Assembly: GCA_040902745.1 (NCBI GenBank)
Contig: JBBDWR010000005.1
Location: forward strand, 1 to 44,097
DNA from: JBBDWR01 sp040902745
Lineage (GTDB): Bacteria > Actinomycetota > UBA4738 > HRBIN12
DNA length: 44,097 nucleotides
Reading direction: 5' to 3'
Of the stretch, positions 6,729 through 14,644 are shown piece by piece; position 1 is the stretch's first letter, and every line of letters begins with the position of its first letter. The notes under the pieces were generated by a model. The model made no database searches. It saw nothing but the letters and a program-made list of their open reading frames with translations, and had not been told where the DNA came from. Made by a program: the position numbers and the translations under genes.

Positions 6729-7418
6729 ATGTTCACTCGTCGCGTGTCTCGCATCTCCAAACTGTTCGCCGTCCTCGCGATCGTCAGCGCTGCGGCCGCG
6801 TTCGTGCTCGTTCGCTCGTACGTCGCGCGCTACGACGCGCTCCGTCCCCTCGCCGGCACGCCGATCCCCGTACTGGTGGCGTCCGCGGATCTGCAGCGCG
6901 GCGCGGCCGTGGGTATCGGCGATGTCACCGAGACACAGCTGCCAAGTTCGTTCGCTCCGCCGGGCGCCGTTCGCGACGTGGGTCGCATCGAGGGCCGCAC
7001 GCTCCTGACCGATCTCGTGTCGGGGGAGCCCGTCACCGAGTCCCGGCTGGCGCCCGAAGGGGTAGGTCCGGTCGCCGCGTTGGTTCCACCGGAGCTCCGC
7101 GCGGTCACCGTGCCGTCCTCGCTACCTAGCGGGGCGCTGCAGCCGGGTGATCTCGTCGATGTGCTGGCGACGTTCGGCACGGGTCGGCCGCACACCGAGA
7201 CGGTTGCGACCGGCCTCGAGGTGCTGCTGTCCCTCGACGACGGGCAGAGCGCGTCGCTTGGCAGCGCGGCTGAACCGGAGACAAGTGTGCCGACGACGGG
7301 TACCGTCACCGCGGCCGGTCCCACGCTCGTGCTGCTCGTGAGCCCCACCGACGCGGAGCGCCTCGCCTATGCCCAGGCGTTCGCCGAGATCAGCGTGGCG
7401 ATCGCCGGCGCTGCCTGA
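6729..7418 (+). CDS. CpaB/RcpC-like SAF-domain membrane protein
   Basis: This encodes 229 aa. It has a basic N-terminus, one membrane anchor (residues 12-32), then a SAF-like domain: TPIPVLVASADLQRGAAV, VGRIEGRTLLTDLVSGEPV, and RAVTVPSS-GALQPGDLVDVLATF. This is the layout of Flp pilus assembly protein CpaB/RcpC, an outer-face component of tight-adherence pili that may bind cell wall. No other flp/tad gene is present, so it is an orphan here and may have another envelope role. A perfect inverted repeat begins at its stop codon. Confidence 0.75.
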   Translation: MFTRRVSRISKLFAVLAIVSAAAAFVLVRSYVARYDALRPLAGTPIPVLVASADLQRGAAVGIGDVTETQLPSSFAPPGAVRDVGRIEGRTLLTDLVSGEPVTESRLAPEGVGPVAALVPPELRAVTVPSSLPSGALQPGDLVDVLATFGTGRPHTETVATGLEVLLSLDDGQSASLGSAAEPETSVPTTGTVTAAGPTLVLLVSPTDAERLAYAQAFAEISVAIAGAA

Positions 7419-7431
7419 CCGGCTCCGGTCA
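7416..7431. terminator. inverted repeat at the CpaB-like stop, terminator or operator
   Basis: TGACCGG-CT-CCGGTCA is a perfect 7-bp inverted repeat that includes the stop codon. It has no following T-run. It also ends 12 nt before the uppP -10 box, so it could be a binding site instead of a terminator. Confidence 0.35.
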
Positions 7432-7443
7432 CACCTCGACGGG

Positions 7444-7449
7444 TAGCAT
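7444..7449 (+). promoter_or_regulatory. -10 element of uppP (near leaderless)
   Basis: TAGCAT is 8 nt upstream of the uppP ATG. No Shine-Dalgarno is present. Confidence 0.55.
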
Positions 7450-7457
7450 GACGCGCC

Positions 7458-8288
7458 ATGTCGATCTTCCAGGCGATCGTGCTCGGGATCACCCAGGGGG
7501 TCACGGAGTTCGCGCCGATCTCCAGCTCCGGTCACCTGATCCTGGTCCCGTGGCTGTTCGGGTGGGACAAGCTCGGCGATGCCGACCTCGACAAGGCGTT
7601 CGACGTCGCGTTGCACGTCGGCACGTTGGTCGGCGCGGTCGTGTACTTCCGCCGCGATCTGCTGCGCTACCTTCGCGCTTGGATCGGATCGATCCGGCAT
7701 CGGCGCATCAGCACCAGCGACGAACGGCTAGCGTGGGCGTTGGTGATCGGCACGATCCCGGGCGCGATCGTCGGCGCGCTGTTCGAGTCCTTCATCCAGG
7801 ACGAGCTCGGCCAACCTTGGTTGATCGCGGTGATGCTCGCCGTCTTCGGTGTGGTGCTCTACGCCGTGGACAAGCGCATGGCGCAGACGCGGTCGATCGA
7901 AGATGTCACCGTCAAGCAAGGCGGCATCCTCGGGATCGCCCAAGCGTTGGCATTGCAACCGGGCGTCTCCCGTTCCGGCGTCACGATCACCGCGGGACGG
8001 CTCCTCAAGCTCGATCGGTCGTCGGCGGCGCGGTTCTCGTTCTTGCTTTCGATCCCGATCATCGCGGGCGCCGGACTCTTCAAGGGCATCGAGCTCGTAC
8101 GCGACGGGTTCCCGTCGGGCTCCACGGGCGTGTTCATCGCCGGCATGGTCTCGGCAGCGATCAGTGGCTTCCTCGTGATCGCGTTCCTGCTCGCCTATCT
8201 TCGCCGCCGGGACTTCGCGCTGTTCATGTGGTATCGCCTCGGGGTTGCCGCGCTCGTGCTCGGGCTGATCGCCACCGGCGTTCGCTGA
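7458..8288 (+). CDS. uppP: undecaprenyl-diphosphatase UppP
   Basis: UppP (BacA) dephosphorylates undecaprenyl diphosphate to recycle the lipid carrier for peptidoglycan and other glycans; overproduction gives bacitracin resistance. The 276-aa polytopic protein has both signature loops: GVTEFAPISSSGHLIL (Glu17, His26) and PGVSRSG at residues 168-174 with Arg172. Length fits the family. It lies convergent to a glycan-related operon and separate from it. Confidence 0.97.
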   Translation: MSIFQAIVLGITQGVTEFAPISSSGHLILVPWLFGWDKLGDADLDKAFDVALHVGTLVGAVVYFRRDLLRYLRAWIGSIRHRRISTSDERLAWALVIGTIPGAIVGALFESFIQDELGQPWLIAVMLAVFGVVLYAVDKRMAQTRSIEDVTVKQGGILGIAQALALQPGVSRSGVTITAGRLLKLDRSSAARFSFLLSIPIIAGAGLFKGIELVRDGFPSGSTGVFIAGMVSAAISGFLVIAFLLAYLRRRDFALFMWYRLGVAALVLGLIATGVR

Positions 8289-8298
8289 GCGCCCCAGT

Positions 8299-9375
8299 TC
8301 ATCCCGCGGTCGGAACCTCGAGCCCGGCACCACGAAGCGGCGACCGCGCGAACTCTCGCACCCCCTCGGCGAACGGAACTCGCGCTTTGAAGTCGAGGAT
8401 CGCGCGGGCCCGTTCGGGCGAGGCGACGATGTGGCGAACGTCTCCCAAGCGGTACCCGCCCACGACGACAGGGCGCGGGGCGTTAGGACCGAAGGCGTCG
8501 ACTAGAGCGTGTGCCATCTCCCCAACGGTGCGCGCGTCACCGCTCGCCACGTTGAACGGACCGGTAACGGGACGCTCGGCGGTGAGGGCGCGCACGTTCG
8601 CGCGAGCGACGTCGCGGACGTGCACGAAGTCGCGCCGTTGCCGGCCGTCCTCCAGCACGCGAGGAGCGCGTCCCGCCTGGAGCGCGCTGCGGAAGATCGC
8701 GGCCACGCCAGCGTACGGCGTGTCGAGCGGCATCCGTGGCCCGTACACGTTGTGATACCGCAGCGCGGTCACCGGCACGCCCGTCTCGCGTGAGAACGCG
8801 GAGCACAGATGCTCCTGGTGCACCTTGGTCGCCGCGTAGACGTTCCTCGGGTCGAGTGGAGCGCTCTCCGTAACCCGCTCGATCTCGAGTTCCTCGTCGC
8901 ACACCGGACATCGAGGTTCGAAACGACCGGCGTCGAGATCCTCCACCGCACGGGGGCCGGGACGCACCTCCCCGTGCACCCGGCAGCGGTACCCGCCCTC
9001 GCCGTAGACGACCATGCTGCTCGCCAGCACGAGCCGCTGAACGCCTCCGACCCTGTGGATCGCCGCGAGCAAGCTCGCAGTACCGACGTCGTTGTGTGAG
9101 ACGTATCCCGGCAGATCGCCGAGATCGACACCGAGTCCCACCATCGCCGCCTGGTGGCAGACCGCGTCGACACCGTCGAGACATCTCTCCACGACCGCCC
9201 GATCACGGATGTCTCCGCGAACGGATCGGACGCCGTCTCGCGCCCCACTGCGTGCATCGACCGGATCGTGTTCGGCCACGTCAAGCACCACCACCTCGAC
9301 ACCGGCCGCGACCAATGCGTCCGCGATGTGTGAGCCCACGAACCCGGCTCCTCCGGTGACCAGCACCCGTCTCAC
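8299..9375 (-). CDS. NAD-dependent epimerase/dehydratase with zinc-ribbon insert (dTDP-L-rhamnose 4-epimerase-like)
   Basis: This is an extended short-chain dehydrogenase of 358 aa. It has the Rossmann motif TGGAGFVGSH (7-16) and the catalytic YAATK (Tyr180, Lys184). An insert before the active site carries CRVH (131-134) and CPVC (156-159), a probable zinc ribbon; this insert and the NVYGPRMPLDTPYAGVAAIF segment resemble proteins annotated as dTDP-L-rhamnose 4-epimerase, though the true sugar is not known. The GTG start overlaps the upstream stop (GTGA). It is the last gene of the seven-gene coupled operon and probably prepares the sugar its glycosyltransferases use. Confidence 0.85.
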   Translation of the reverse strand: MRRVLVTGGAGFVGSHIADALVAAGVEVVVLDVAEHDPVDARSGARDGVRSVRGDIRDRAVVERCLDGVDAVCHQAAMVGLGVDLGDLPGYVSHNDVGTASLLAAIHRVGGVQRLVLASSMVVYGEGGYRCRVHGEVRPGPRAVEDLDAGRFEPRCPVCDEELEIERVTESAPLDPRNVYAATKVHQEHLCSAFSRETGVPVTALRYHNVYGPRMPLDTPYAGVAAIFRSALQAGRAPRVLEDGRQRRDFVHVRDVARANVRALTAERPVTGPFNVASGDARTVGEMAHALVDAFGPNAPRPVVVGGYRLGDVRHIVASPERARAILDFKARVPFAEGVREFARSPLRGAGLEVPTAG

Positions 9376-10760
9376 CACAGGGACGCCACCGTAAGTTGCA
9401 GAACGATCGCTCCGGTCACCTGCAGCCCCAGCCAGCGACGCGCCGACCGGATCCCTCCCGGGGGATCGCCGCCGGTGTCGGACCACAGAGCGGCTCCCGC
9501 CGCGAGCACCCAGACGGCGAAGGGGTACCAGATCCGCTCCGTCTCCGCCTTGGACATGCCGCTGACGTCGGCGAGCGCGACGGCCAGCAAGGCCCCACCC
9601 ACCAACAGCCAAACTCCTCGCGAGCGCAGACGAACGAGGCCGACTGCGATCGCCGGCCCCAGTGCGATCGCGAAGGCGACGAGGTTGGCCAACACGAAGT
9701 AGCGATACACGCGCAGGCGCGCCACGCTTTCCAGATACTCCCGTCGTGTCACGAACAAGCCTTCGACCCACCAGAACCCGGCGCCCAAGAATGCGAGGAC
9801 GACCACGATCACCCCACCGATCGCGATCATCATCGGGCGGTACCGGCGTCGGACGATCGCGACGGTGATCGGGATCGCGGCCAACAGGACCAGCCCGTAG
9901 GACAGGAAGATCGTCACACCGAACAGGATCCCTCCGCTCAGCGCCAGCAGGTCCCTCCGTCTCCCACTACGCCCCGTCGCGACCACGAGTAGGGAGACCG
10001 CCCACGCCCCCACCCCGGCGAAGAGGGCGTCACCAGTGGTCGCGAACACCGCGATCGGCGCGAACGCGACGAACGGTGCGGCGCGGCGCGCGATCTTTTC
10101 CCCGGCGACTTCCCGGACGGCGATCACCACGGCGGGTGCGGCCGCGGCTGCCCCCGCCATCTCTATGAGAGCGACCGGCCACGGATGCGCGAGGCCCGCC
10201 CGCCCGATCGCCCACACGAACAGCACCATCGCCGGAGGGTGTGCACGCACGTGTGTGCCGTATCGATCGATCCGCTCCACGAGCGTGCGGAGGAATTCCA
10301 TCGGCGAGTCGATCCGCACGGCATCTGCCAGGTACTCGGCAGGCCGGGCGACGGGCGCGATCACCTCGCGGACGCCGTCCATCAATGACAGGGACAATGC
10401 GAAAGCGAACCCCCCCACGAAGAGTGCGGGTAACAGATGACGCCATCGCAGCCGGGTCACGAGCGAGGGAGCCGCGACCGCGATGAGGAGGGCGACGAGG
10501 ATCCCGATCGGTGCGAGTGGGTGGAACCGTGGGTCCCAATGCGGCGTCAATGGGGGCGCGTTCAGGTACAAACGTTGCCCGCCGGCCTTGATCGACTCTC
10601 CCCACAACGAGGTGAGCCCAACGACGCCCGCCCACGCGAGCAGCACCACGACGGCATCGACGGGAAGCCGGCGGCGTACGCGACGGCCCGACTCCGCCAC
10701 CGCGCGGGGTGCGCCGCTCGGCGCCCGGGCTTGCCGCAGTCGCGAGGGTGCGCTGCTCAC
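9372..10760 (-). CDS. polytopic membrane protein, probable GT-C-type glycosyltransferase
   Basis: This encodes 462 aa from a GTG that overlaps the upstream TGA. About ten to twelve hydrophobic helices are visible. A loop near the middle reads YGTHVRAHPPAMVL; a HPP motif in such a loop occurs in polyprenyl-phosphate-sugar-dependent GT-C glycosyltransferases, including actinobacterial relatives of the methylthioxylose transferase. I infer transfer of a lipid-linked sugar on the outer membrane face. The GT2 enzyme in the same operon (13792-14493) resembles polyprenyl-phosphate sugar synthases and could supply its donor. Confidence 0.65.
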   Translation of the reverse strand: MSSAPSRLRQARAPSGAPRAVAESGRRVRRRLPVDAVVVLLAWAGVVGLTSLWGESIKAGGQRLYLNAPPLTPHWDPRFHPLAPIGILVALLIAVAAPSLVTRLRWRHLLPALFVGGFAFALSLSLMDGVREVIAPVARPAEYLADAVRIDSPMEFLRTLVERIDRYGTHVRAHPPAMVLFVWAIGRAGLAHPWPVALIEMAGAAAAAPAVVIAVREVAGEKIARRAAPFVAFAPIAVFATTGDALFAGVGAWAVSLLVVATGRSGRRRDLLALSGGILFGVTIFLSYGLVLLAAIPITVAIVRRRYRPMMIAIGGVIVVVLAFLGAGFWWVEGLFVTRREYLESVARLRVYRYFVLANLVAFAIALGPAIAVGLVRLRSRGVWLLVGGALLAVALADVSGMSKAETERIWYPFAVWVLAAGAALWSDTGGDPPGGIRSARRWLGLQVTGAIVLQLTVASLW

Positions 10761-11248
10761 GCCGGCCGATCCGGTCGTGTTCGGATCCGCGCGCGGACGA
10801 GGACGACGGCCGTGACAGCCCAGATCGCAAGGAACACGACAGCGACGCCGGCGTCGTAGTCGCGAGGGAGCAGACTCGGGTTCGCCGAGATCCTCCCGAA
10901 TCCTCCCAGCAGCGGGAAGGAGAACAGGGCGAGAACACCGGTCGCGATCAAGGCTCCTGTGACGGGGCCGCGGGCCCCCCTCGGCAGGCGGCGGAGCGCG
11001 ACGATCCCCACGAGGGCCACGAGAGGCACCACCACCAGGTCGTGTCCGAACAGGAGCAGACCGAAAAGCAGCGCGGTGTTCGGTGGATCGGTCGCACCGG
11101 CGTGCTGCACCAACGTCAGCAGACCGAACGCGATCGCCCCCCAGCCCACGAGGAGGCCCACCCAGAACGCGGGTCCGTACCGGCTCGTCTCCTCCCACAT
11201 GCCGGGTGCGGGTCGGATCTCGCGTGTGCTCGGTCTCCGCCGGCTCAC
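10757..11248 (-). CDS. four-helix integral membrane protein, unknown
   Basis: This encodes 163 aa from GTG (GTGA overlap with the oxidoreductase stop). After about 25 polar residues come four hydrophobic helices (PAFWVGLLVGWGAIAFGLL; ALLFGLLLFGHDLVVVPLVAL; GALIATGVLALFSFPLL; AGVAVVFLAIWAVTAVVLV). His in the second helix (FGHDL) could be structural or bind a cofactor. I do not recognise a family. Being coupled on both sides places it within the same pathway, possibly as a partner of the cytochrome b-like domain upstream. Confidence 0.7.
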   Translation of the reverse strand: MSRRRPSTREIRPAPGMWEETSRYGPAFWVGLLVGWGAIAFGLLTLVQHAGATDPPNTALLFGLLLFGHDLVVVPLVALVGIVALRRLPRGARGPVTGALIATGVLALFSFPLLGGFGRISANPSLLPRDYDAGVAVVFLAIWAVTAVVLVRARIRTRPDRPA

Positions 11249-12450
11249 AGGACCACCACCGTGGTGACCCACTTCGTCTGGTGCACGCCCGGGCGGTTCG
11301 GGCCGATCAGTCTGCACGGGAACCCATGGTCGATGTGGAGAGGCTCGCCGTTCAGCTCCAGCGCGAGGAGCGAGTCGGGATCTGCGGTCGCAGCGGCGTC
11401 CAGTTCGGACGAACCGTAGGCCGCGGTCGACCCCTGCAACGATTCCACCCGTACGGATGCTCCCTCGCCGGCCCCCGCGAGCGCGATCAACTCCCCGACC
11501 GGAACACCTCGCCACAATGCCGAGGCACTCCAGCCGTCGACGCAGGCGATCGGCAACCGAGCCTCGTGCTGCGGCAGTGCGCGCAGGTCCGCCAGGTCGA
11601 ACTCGAGTGGCTCGGGCACAGCGCCTTCCACCCGCAGGCGGTACGCAGGATCCAACGCCGCGTCGATCACTTTGGCGGTCGACGCCGCCATATTGACCGG
11701 CACCCCCTGCGGTCCGACCCTGGGATCTCGGGGCGCGAGCACGCCGAGCCATGCGAGCGGCCGGTAGGTCTGACCCACGGTGAGGAGCGTCAGTCCCGTG
11801 GTCGTAGCTGCGACCGCAGCCAGGAACCCTCGTCTCGACAAACCGTCGAGCGCCGTCGAGGGGTCGTTGCCATGTGCCACCTCGGCGTCCTCTGCACGCC
11901 CGGCTCGGAAGAGTGCGAGCCGGGTCGCCGTCAGCTTCGCACCGACGTGCACGATGAGGCCACCGATCGTGATCCAGGCCGCGGCGTAGTGCGCCGGCGG
12001 GAAGGAGTAGGAACCGGGCTTCCATCGGGTGATGCTCGCCACTCCAGAGAACAGCAGGAACAGCGAACCGCCGACGAGCGGAACCAGACTCACGCGCTCG
12101 ACGGCGTGTGCGATCGAGCGCACGGGCGGGAACGACCACAATCGCGGGTACACGGTCCAGAGCTTGGCGAGCAGCAGTGGGATCGACGCGATACCGGTCG
12201 CGACATGCACCCCTTGTGAGATGCGGTACAAGCCGGCCGGGCGAGGAGGCCACGCGAACCAGCCCGGCGGATGTTGGATCAGGTGGGACAGGATGCCCGT
12301 GGCGAAGCAAACGGTGAAGCTCACGCCGAGCGCGAGGCCGAGGATCGCCGCCGTTCGACTGGAGCGCACCGGGCTCGTGAACGTTCCCTCGCGCAGAGGC
12401 CCAACCCTCGGCGGTTCCAGCTTGCGCAGAACCTTGTCGACCCGGTTCAT
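11245..12450 (-). CDS. cytochrome b-like / molybdopterin-dependent oxidoreductase fusion with internal Tat motif
   Basis: This encodes 401 aa in three parts. Residues 30-175 hold four or five membrane helices with His in GVHVATG (His82) and LIVHVGAK (His158), suggesting a heme b domain. Residues 205-226 read SRRGFLAAVAATTTG, a twin-arginine motif plus hydrophobic stretch. Residues 250-401 are a sulfite-oxidase-family molybdopterin domain with LPIACVDGWS, where Cys303 would bind Mo, and LNGEPLHIDHGFPCRLI. I infer a membrane-anchored oxidoreductase whose catalytic domain is moved across by Tat after Sec insertion of the helices. The substrate is unknown. It overlaps both neighbours by 4 nt. Confidence 0.85.
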   Translation of the reverse strand: MNRVDKVLRKLEPPRVGPLREGTFTSPVRSSRTAAILGLALGVSFTVCFATGILSHLIQHPPGWFAWPPRPAGLYRISQGVHVATGIASIPLLLAKLWTVYPRLWSFPPVRSIAHAVERVSLVPLVGGSLFLLFSGVASITRWKPGSYSFPPAHYAAAWITIGGLIVHVGAKLTATRLALFRAGRAEDAEVAHGNDPSTALDGLSRRGFLAAVAATTTGLTLLTVGQTYRPLAWLGVLAPRDPRVGPQGVPVNMAASTAKVIDAALDPAYRLRVEGAVPEPLEFDLADLRALPQHEARLPIACVDGWSASALWRGVPVGELIALAGAGEGASVRVESLQGSTAAYGSSELDAAATADPDSLLALELNGEPLHIDHGFPCRLIGPNRPGVHQTKWVTTVVVL

Positions 12451-13133
12451 CGTGCTGCCTCCAACCGCGCGAACCATCGCCCCGCCCCATCCCATACCTC
12501 AGCGACGACGAATCCCGCCGTTTGGGCCACCGAGGCGAGGTCGTCCGCCTCGACGAGCGCCCAGGGGAAAGGATCGGTCCGCCGGGCTCCATCGACCTCG
12601 AGCACGACGTCGAGTCGATGCGACCCCGCGCCCGGCGACTCCACCTCCACGAGTGCGCCGCCGTCATCGCGGACCAACCCCCGCGCGCGCGCGAGCAGCC
12701 GCTCGGGGTCACCCCCGATGCCGAGGTTCCCGTCGAGCAGCAAAACCGACCCCCAGAGACCTTCATCGGGGAGCCGGTCGAACACCGACGCCCGGAGCAC
12801 GCGCGCCCCTCGACGCGAGGCGATCCGAACGGCCTCCGAAGAGCTGTCGATCCCCAGAACGGAGATGCCTCGCCGCTGCAGTTCCAGCGTATGCCGAGCC
12901 GGCCCGCATCCCACGTCGAGCACCGGTCCCGACACCCGATCCAGGATCGGTCCCTCCTCGAGGGCCGGGGTCGTCATCCACCGATCGACGTGCAGGCAGA
13001 TGACGCGCCCGCAGATCGACCGCAGGGTGGCTCCCCGGTGACCGCGCCGAACGGCCAGGGCCGGCGTAAAGGTGTCACTCGTTGCATCCGCGAGGAGGGC
13101 CTGTCCCCCGGCGATCGCTTCCGTAGCGCTCAA
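12447..13133 (-). CDS. class I SAM-dependent methyltransferase
   Basis: This encodes 228 aa with a TTG start inside a TTGA overlap with the upstream stop. Motif I is GPVLDVGCGPARH; motif II region LGIDSSSEAV and the LWGSVLLLDGNLGIGGDPERLL post-motif are present, so the Rossmann methyltransferase fold is complete. The acceptor is not predictable; in this operon it may methylate a sugar or lipid-linked glycan. It is coupled at both ends. Confidence 0.8.
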   Translation of the reverse strand: MSATEAIAGGQALLADATSDTFTPALAVRRGHRGATLRSICGRVICLHVDRWMTTPALEEGPILDRVSGPVLDVGCGPARHTLELQRRGISVLGIDSSSEAVRIASRRGARVLRASVFDRLPDEGLWGSVLLLDGNLGIGGDPERLLARARGLVRDDGGALVEVESPGAGSHRLDVVLEVDGARRTDPFPWALVEADDLASVAQTAGFVVAEVWDGAGRWFARLEAAR

Positions 13134-13795
13134 GCAACCGCCTCGGTCGACGATCCGGCAGCAACCTGCGCCGCTCGACGGGCTTCAACCCGATCGACGG
13201 CTCGCGCGAACAGCGAGCCCGGCACATCTGCGGCAACCGCGAGCGCGTCGTCGAAGCGATCGACATCGCGCAGCTGGGGCAGCATCTCCGATCGCAGACC
13301 GAGTTCGTCCAGCCGTGTGCGCTGCGCCTCGCCTGTGCGATCGGTGCTCATCGGCACGCCGAGGAAGACCACGTCGTCCGGCCGGTGCAGGCCGATCCCC
13401 CACCACCCGCCGTCCCGGGCGCCGCCGAGCACTGCGTCGACGCCGGGTGCGGCCAACCGGTCGAGCGCGAGCGTAAGCAACGACGGCGTCAGCTGTGGCG
13501 TGTCCATCCCGACCAGCAAGCTCGGACCGCCGACATGGGCGAACGCAGCAGCGAGTCGCTCGTCCAGACCCTCGCCCCGTTGGGAGACCACCTCGAACCC
13601 CGGTGGCTTCCACGACCCGGGCTCGCCGTCCAACACCAGGACGCGTCGCCGGGCGGGCGTTGCTGCGACCGCCCGAAGGGTGTCGGCCAACGAGCCCCGT
13701 GCGATGCGTGCCGCCTCGTGAGACGTGCACGGCGGGCACAGCCGTGTCTTCACCAGTCCCGGGAGCGGCTGCTTCGCGATCACGAGCAGGTTCAT
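13130..13795 (-). CDS. DUF2064 / TIGR04282 family glycosyltransferase
   Basis: This encodes 221 aa (MNLLVIAKQPLPGLVKTRL) with LLVGMDTPQLTPSLL and LGGARDGGWWGIGL, hallmarks of the DUF2064 family, which has a GT-A-like nucleotide-sugar fold. Database names often cite arsenosugar biosynthesis because of a better-known member; no arsenic gene is here, so I treat it as a generic glycosyl- or nucleotidyltransferase. ATGA overlap with the GT2 gene. Confidence 0.85.
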   Translation of the reverse strand: MNLLVIAKQPLPGLVKTRLCPPCTSHEAARIARGSLADTLRAVAATPARRRVLVLDGEPGSWKPPGFEVVSQRGEGLDERLAAAFAHVGGPSLLVGMDTPQLTPSLLTLALDRLAAPGVDAVLGGARDGGWWGIGLHRPDDVVFLGVPMSTDRTGEAQRTRLDELGLRSEMLPQLRDVDRFDDALAVAADVPGSLFARAVDRVEARRAAQVAAGSSTEAVA

Positions 13796-14493
13796 GCGAC
13801 TTCCACCTCCCGTGCGGGGGGATCGACTCGGTCGCCGCCTTCGGGCGTTCGGGCGCGGAGTACGGCACGCATGTCTCGCACGGTGCGGATCGTCCCGCCG
13901 AGCGTCCCGGTCACCTTGGACCGACCGGAACGTTTGCGGTACGTGGTGTCGACCTCCTCGATGCGCCATCGGGCAGCGGATGCGCGTAGCACCATCTCCA
14001 GGGGCCAACCGGATCGACGATCGCAGATGCCGAGCGCGAGAAGGTCCGCCCTGCGGGCGGCGCGCATCGGTCCGAGGTCGCGCAGCGGTACCCCGGTTCG
14101 CCGCCGAACGCGGTGCGCCAGGACGCGATTGGCGACGCGAGCGTGGATCGGCCACGCACCGGGAGCCGCGACACGCGCGCCGAGAACGAGATGGGCTCCA
14201 CCAGCGACCAACGGCCCGACGACGATAGGAAGCTCGGCCGGGTCCAGCGAACCGTCGCAGTCCATGAAGCAGACGACGTCGGCCTCCGCAGCTAGCAGTC
14301 CCGCGAAGCATGCCGCCCCGAAACCGGGCATCGGTTCGTGGACGACGACCGCGCCGAGCAGCTCCGCCAATCCTCCGGAGCCATCGGTCGAGCCGTTGTC
14401 AACGACGATCGGTCGGTACCCGGAAGGCATCGCAGCGAGCACCCCGGGGAGGGCCAGGCGTTCGTTCCGGACCGGAAGCACGACATCGGGCAT
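13792..14493 (-). CDS. family 2 glycosyltransferase, first gene of the operon
   Basis: This encodes 233 aa. The N-terminus PDVVLPVRNERLALPGVL, the VVDNGSTDGSG loop and CFMDCDGSLDP (the DxD-type metal site) are classic GT2 features, closest to the dolichol-phosphate mannose synthase branch. It would move a sugar from a nucleotide donor, perhaps onto polyprenyl phosphate. It heads the seven-gene minus-strand operon; an 18-nt element shared with the divergent response-regulator gene lies 26 nt before its ATG. Confidence 0.87.
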   Translation of the reverse strand: MPDVVLPVRNERLALPGVLAAMPSGYRPIVVDNGSTDGSGGLAELLGAVVVHEPMPGFGAACFAGLLAAEADVVCFMDCDGSLDPAELPIVVGPLVAGGAHLVLGARVAAPGAWPIHARVANRVLAHRVRRRTGVPLRDLGPMRAARRADLLALGICDRRSGWPLEMVLRASAARWRIEEVDTTYRKRSGRSKVTGTLGGTIRTVRDMRAVLRARTPEGGDRVDPPAREVEVA

Positions 14494-14518
14494 GTGATGA
14501 GCAGTCTGGGCGCGAAGT

Positions 14519-14638
14519 CCTTACCGGATCATTACGCAGGCGTATCCGCCCGCGAACGATCAGGGTTCGTGCCCGTTCCGAGGCCGGATCACTGTGCCAA
14601 TCTCCCAGTGACGCCGCACCCGTAACGATCCGGTAAGG
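14519..14638. promoter_or_regulatory. divergent control region with matched 18-nt elements
   Basis: CCTTACCGGATCATTACG at 14519-14536 is the reverse complement, bar one base, of CGTAACGATCCGGTAAGG at 14621-14638. Each copy points towards the gene next to it: the GT2 operon to the left, the response regulator to the right (where it overlaps the AAGGAG ribosome site). The copies are 84 nt apart. This is the expected shape of a site bound by the neighbouring response regulator. Confidence 0.6.
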
Positions 14639-14644
14639 AGCGTC

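Noticed and set aside
13130..13795. Arsenosugar biosynthesis
   Set aside because: The DUF2064 family name suggests it, but no arsenic methyltransferase or resistance gene is nearby.
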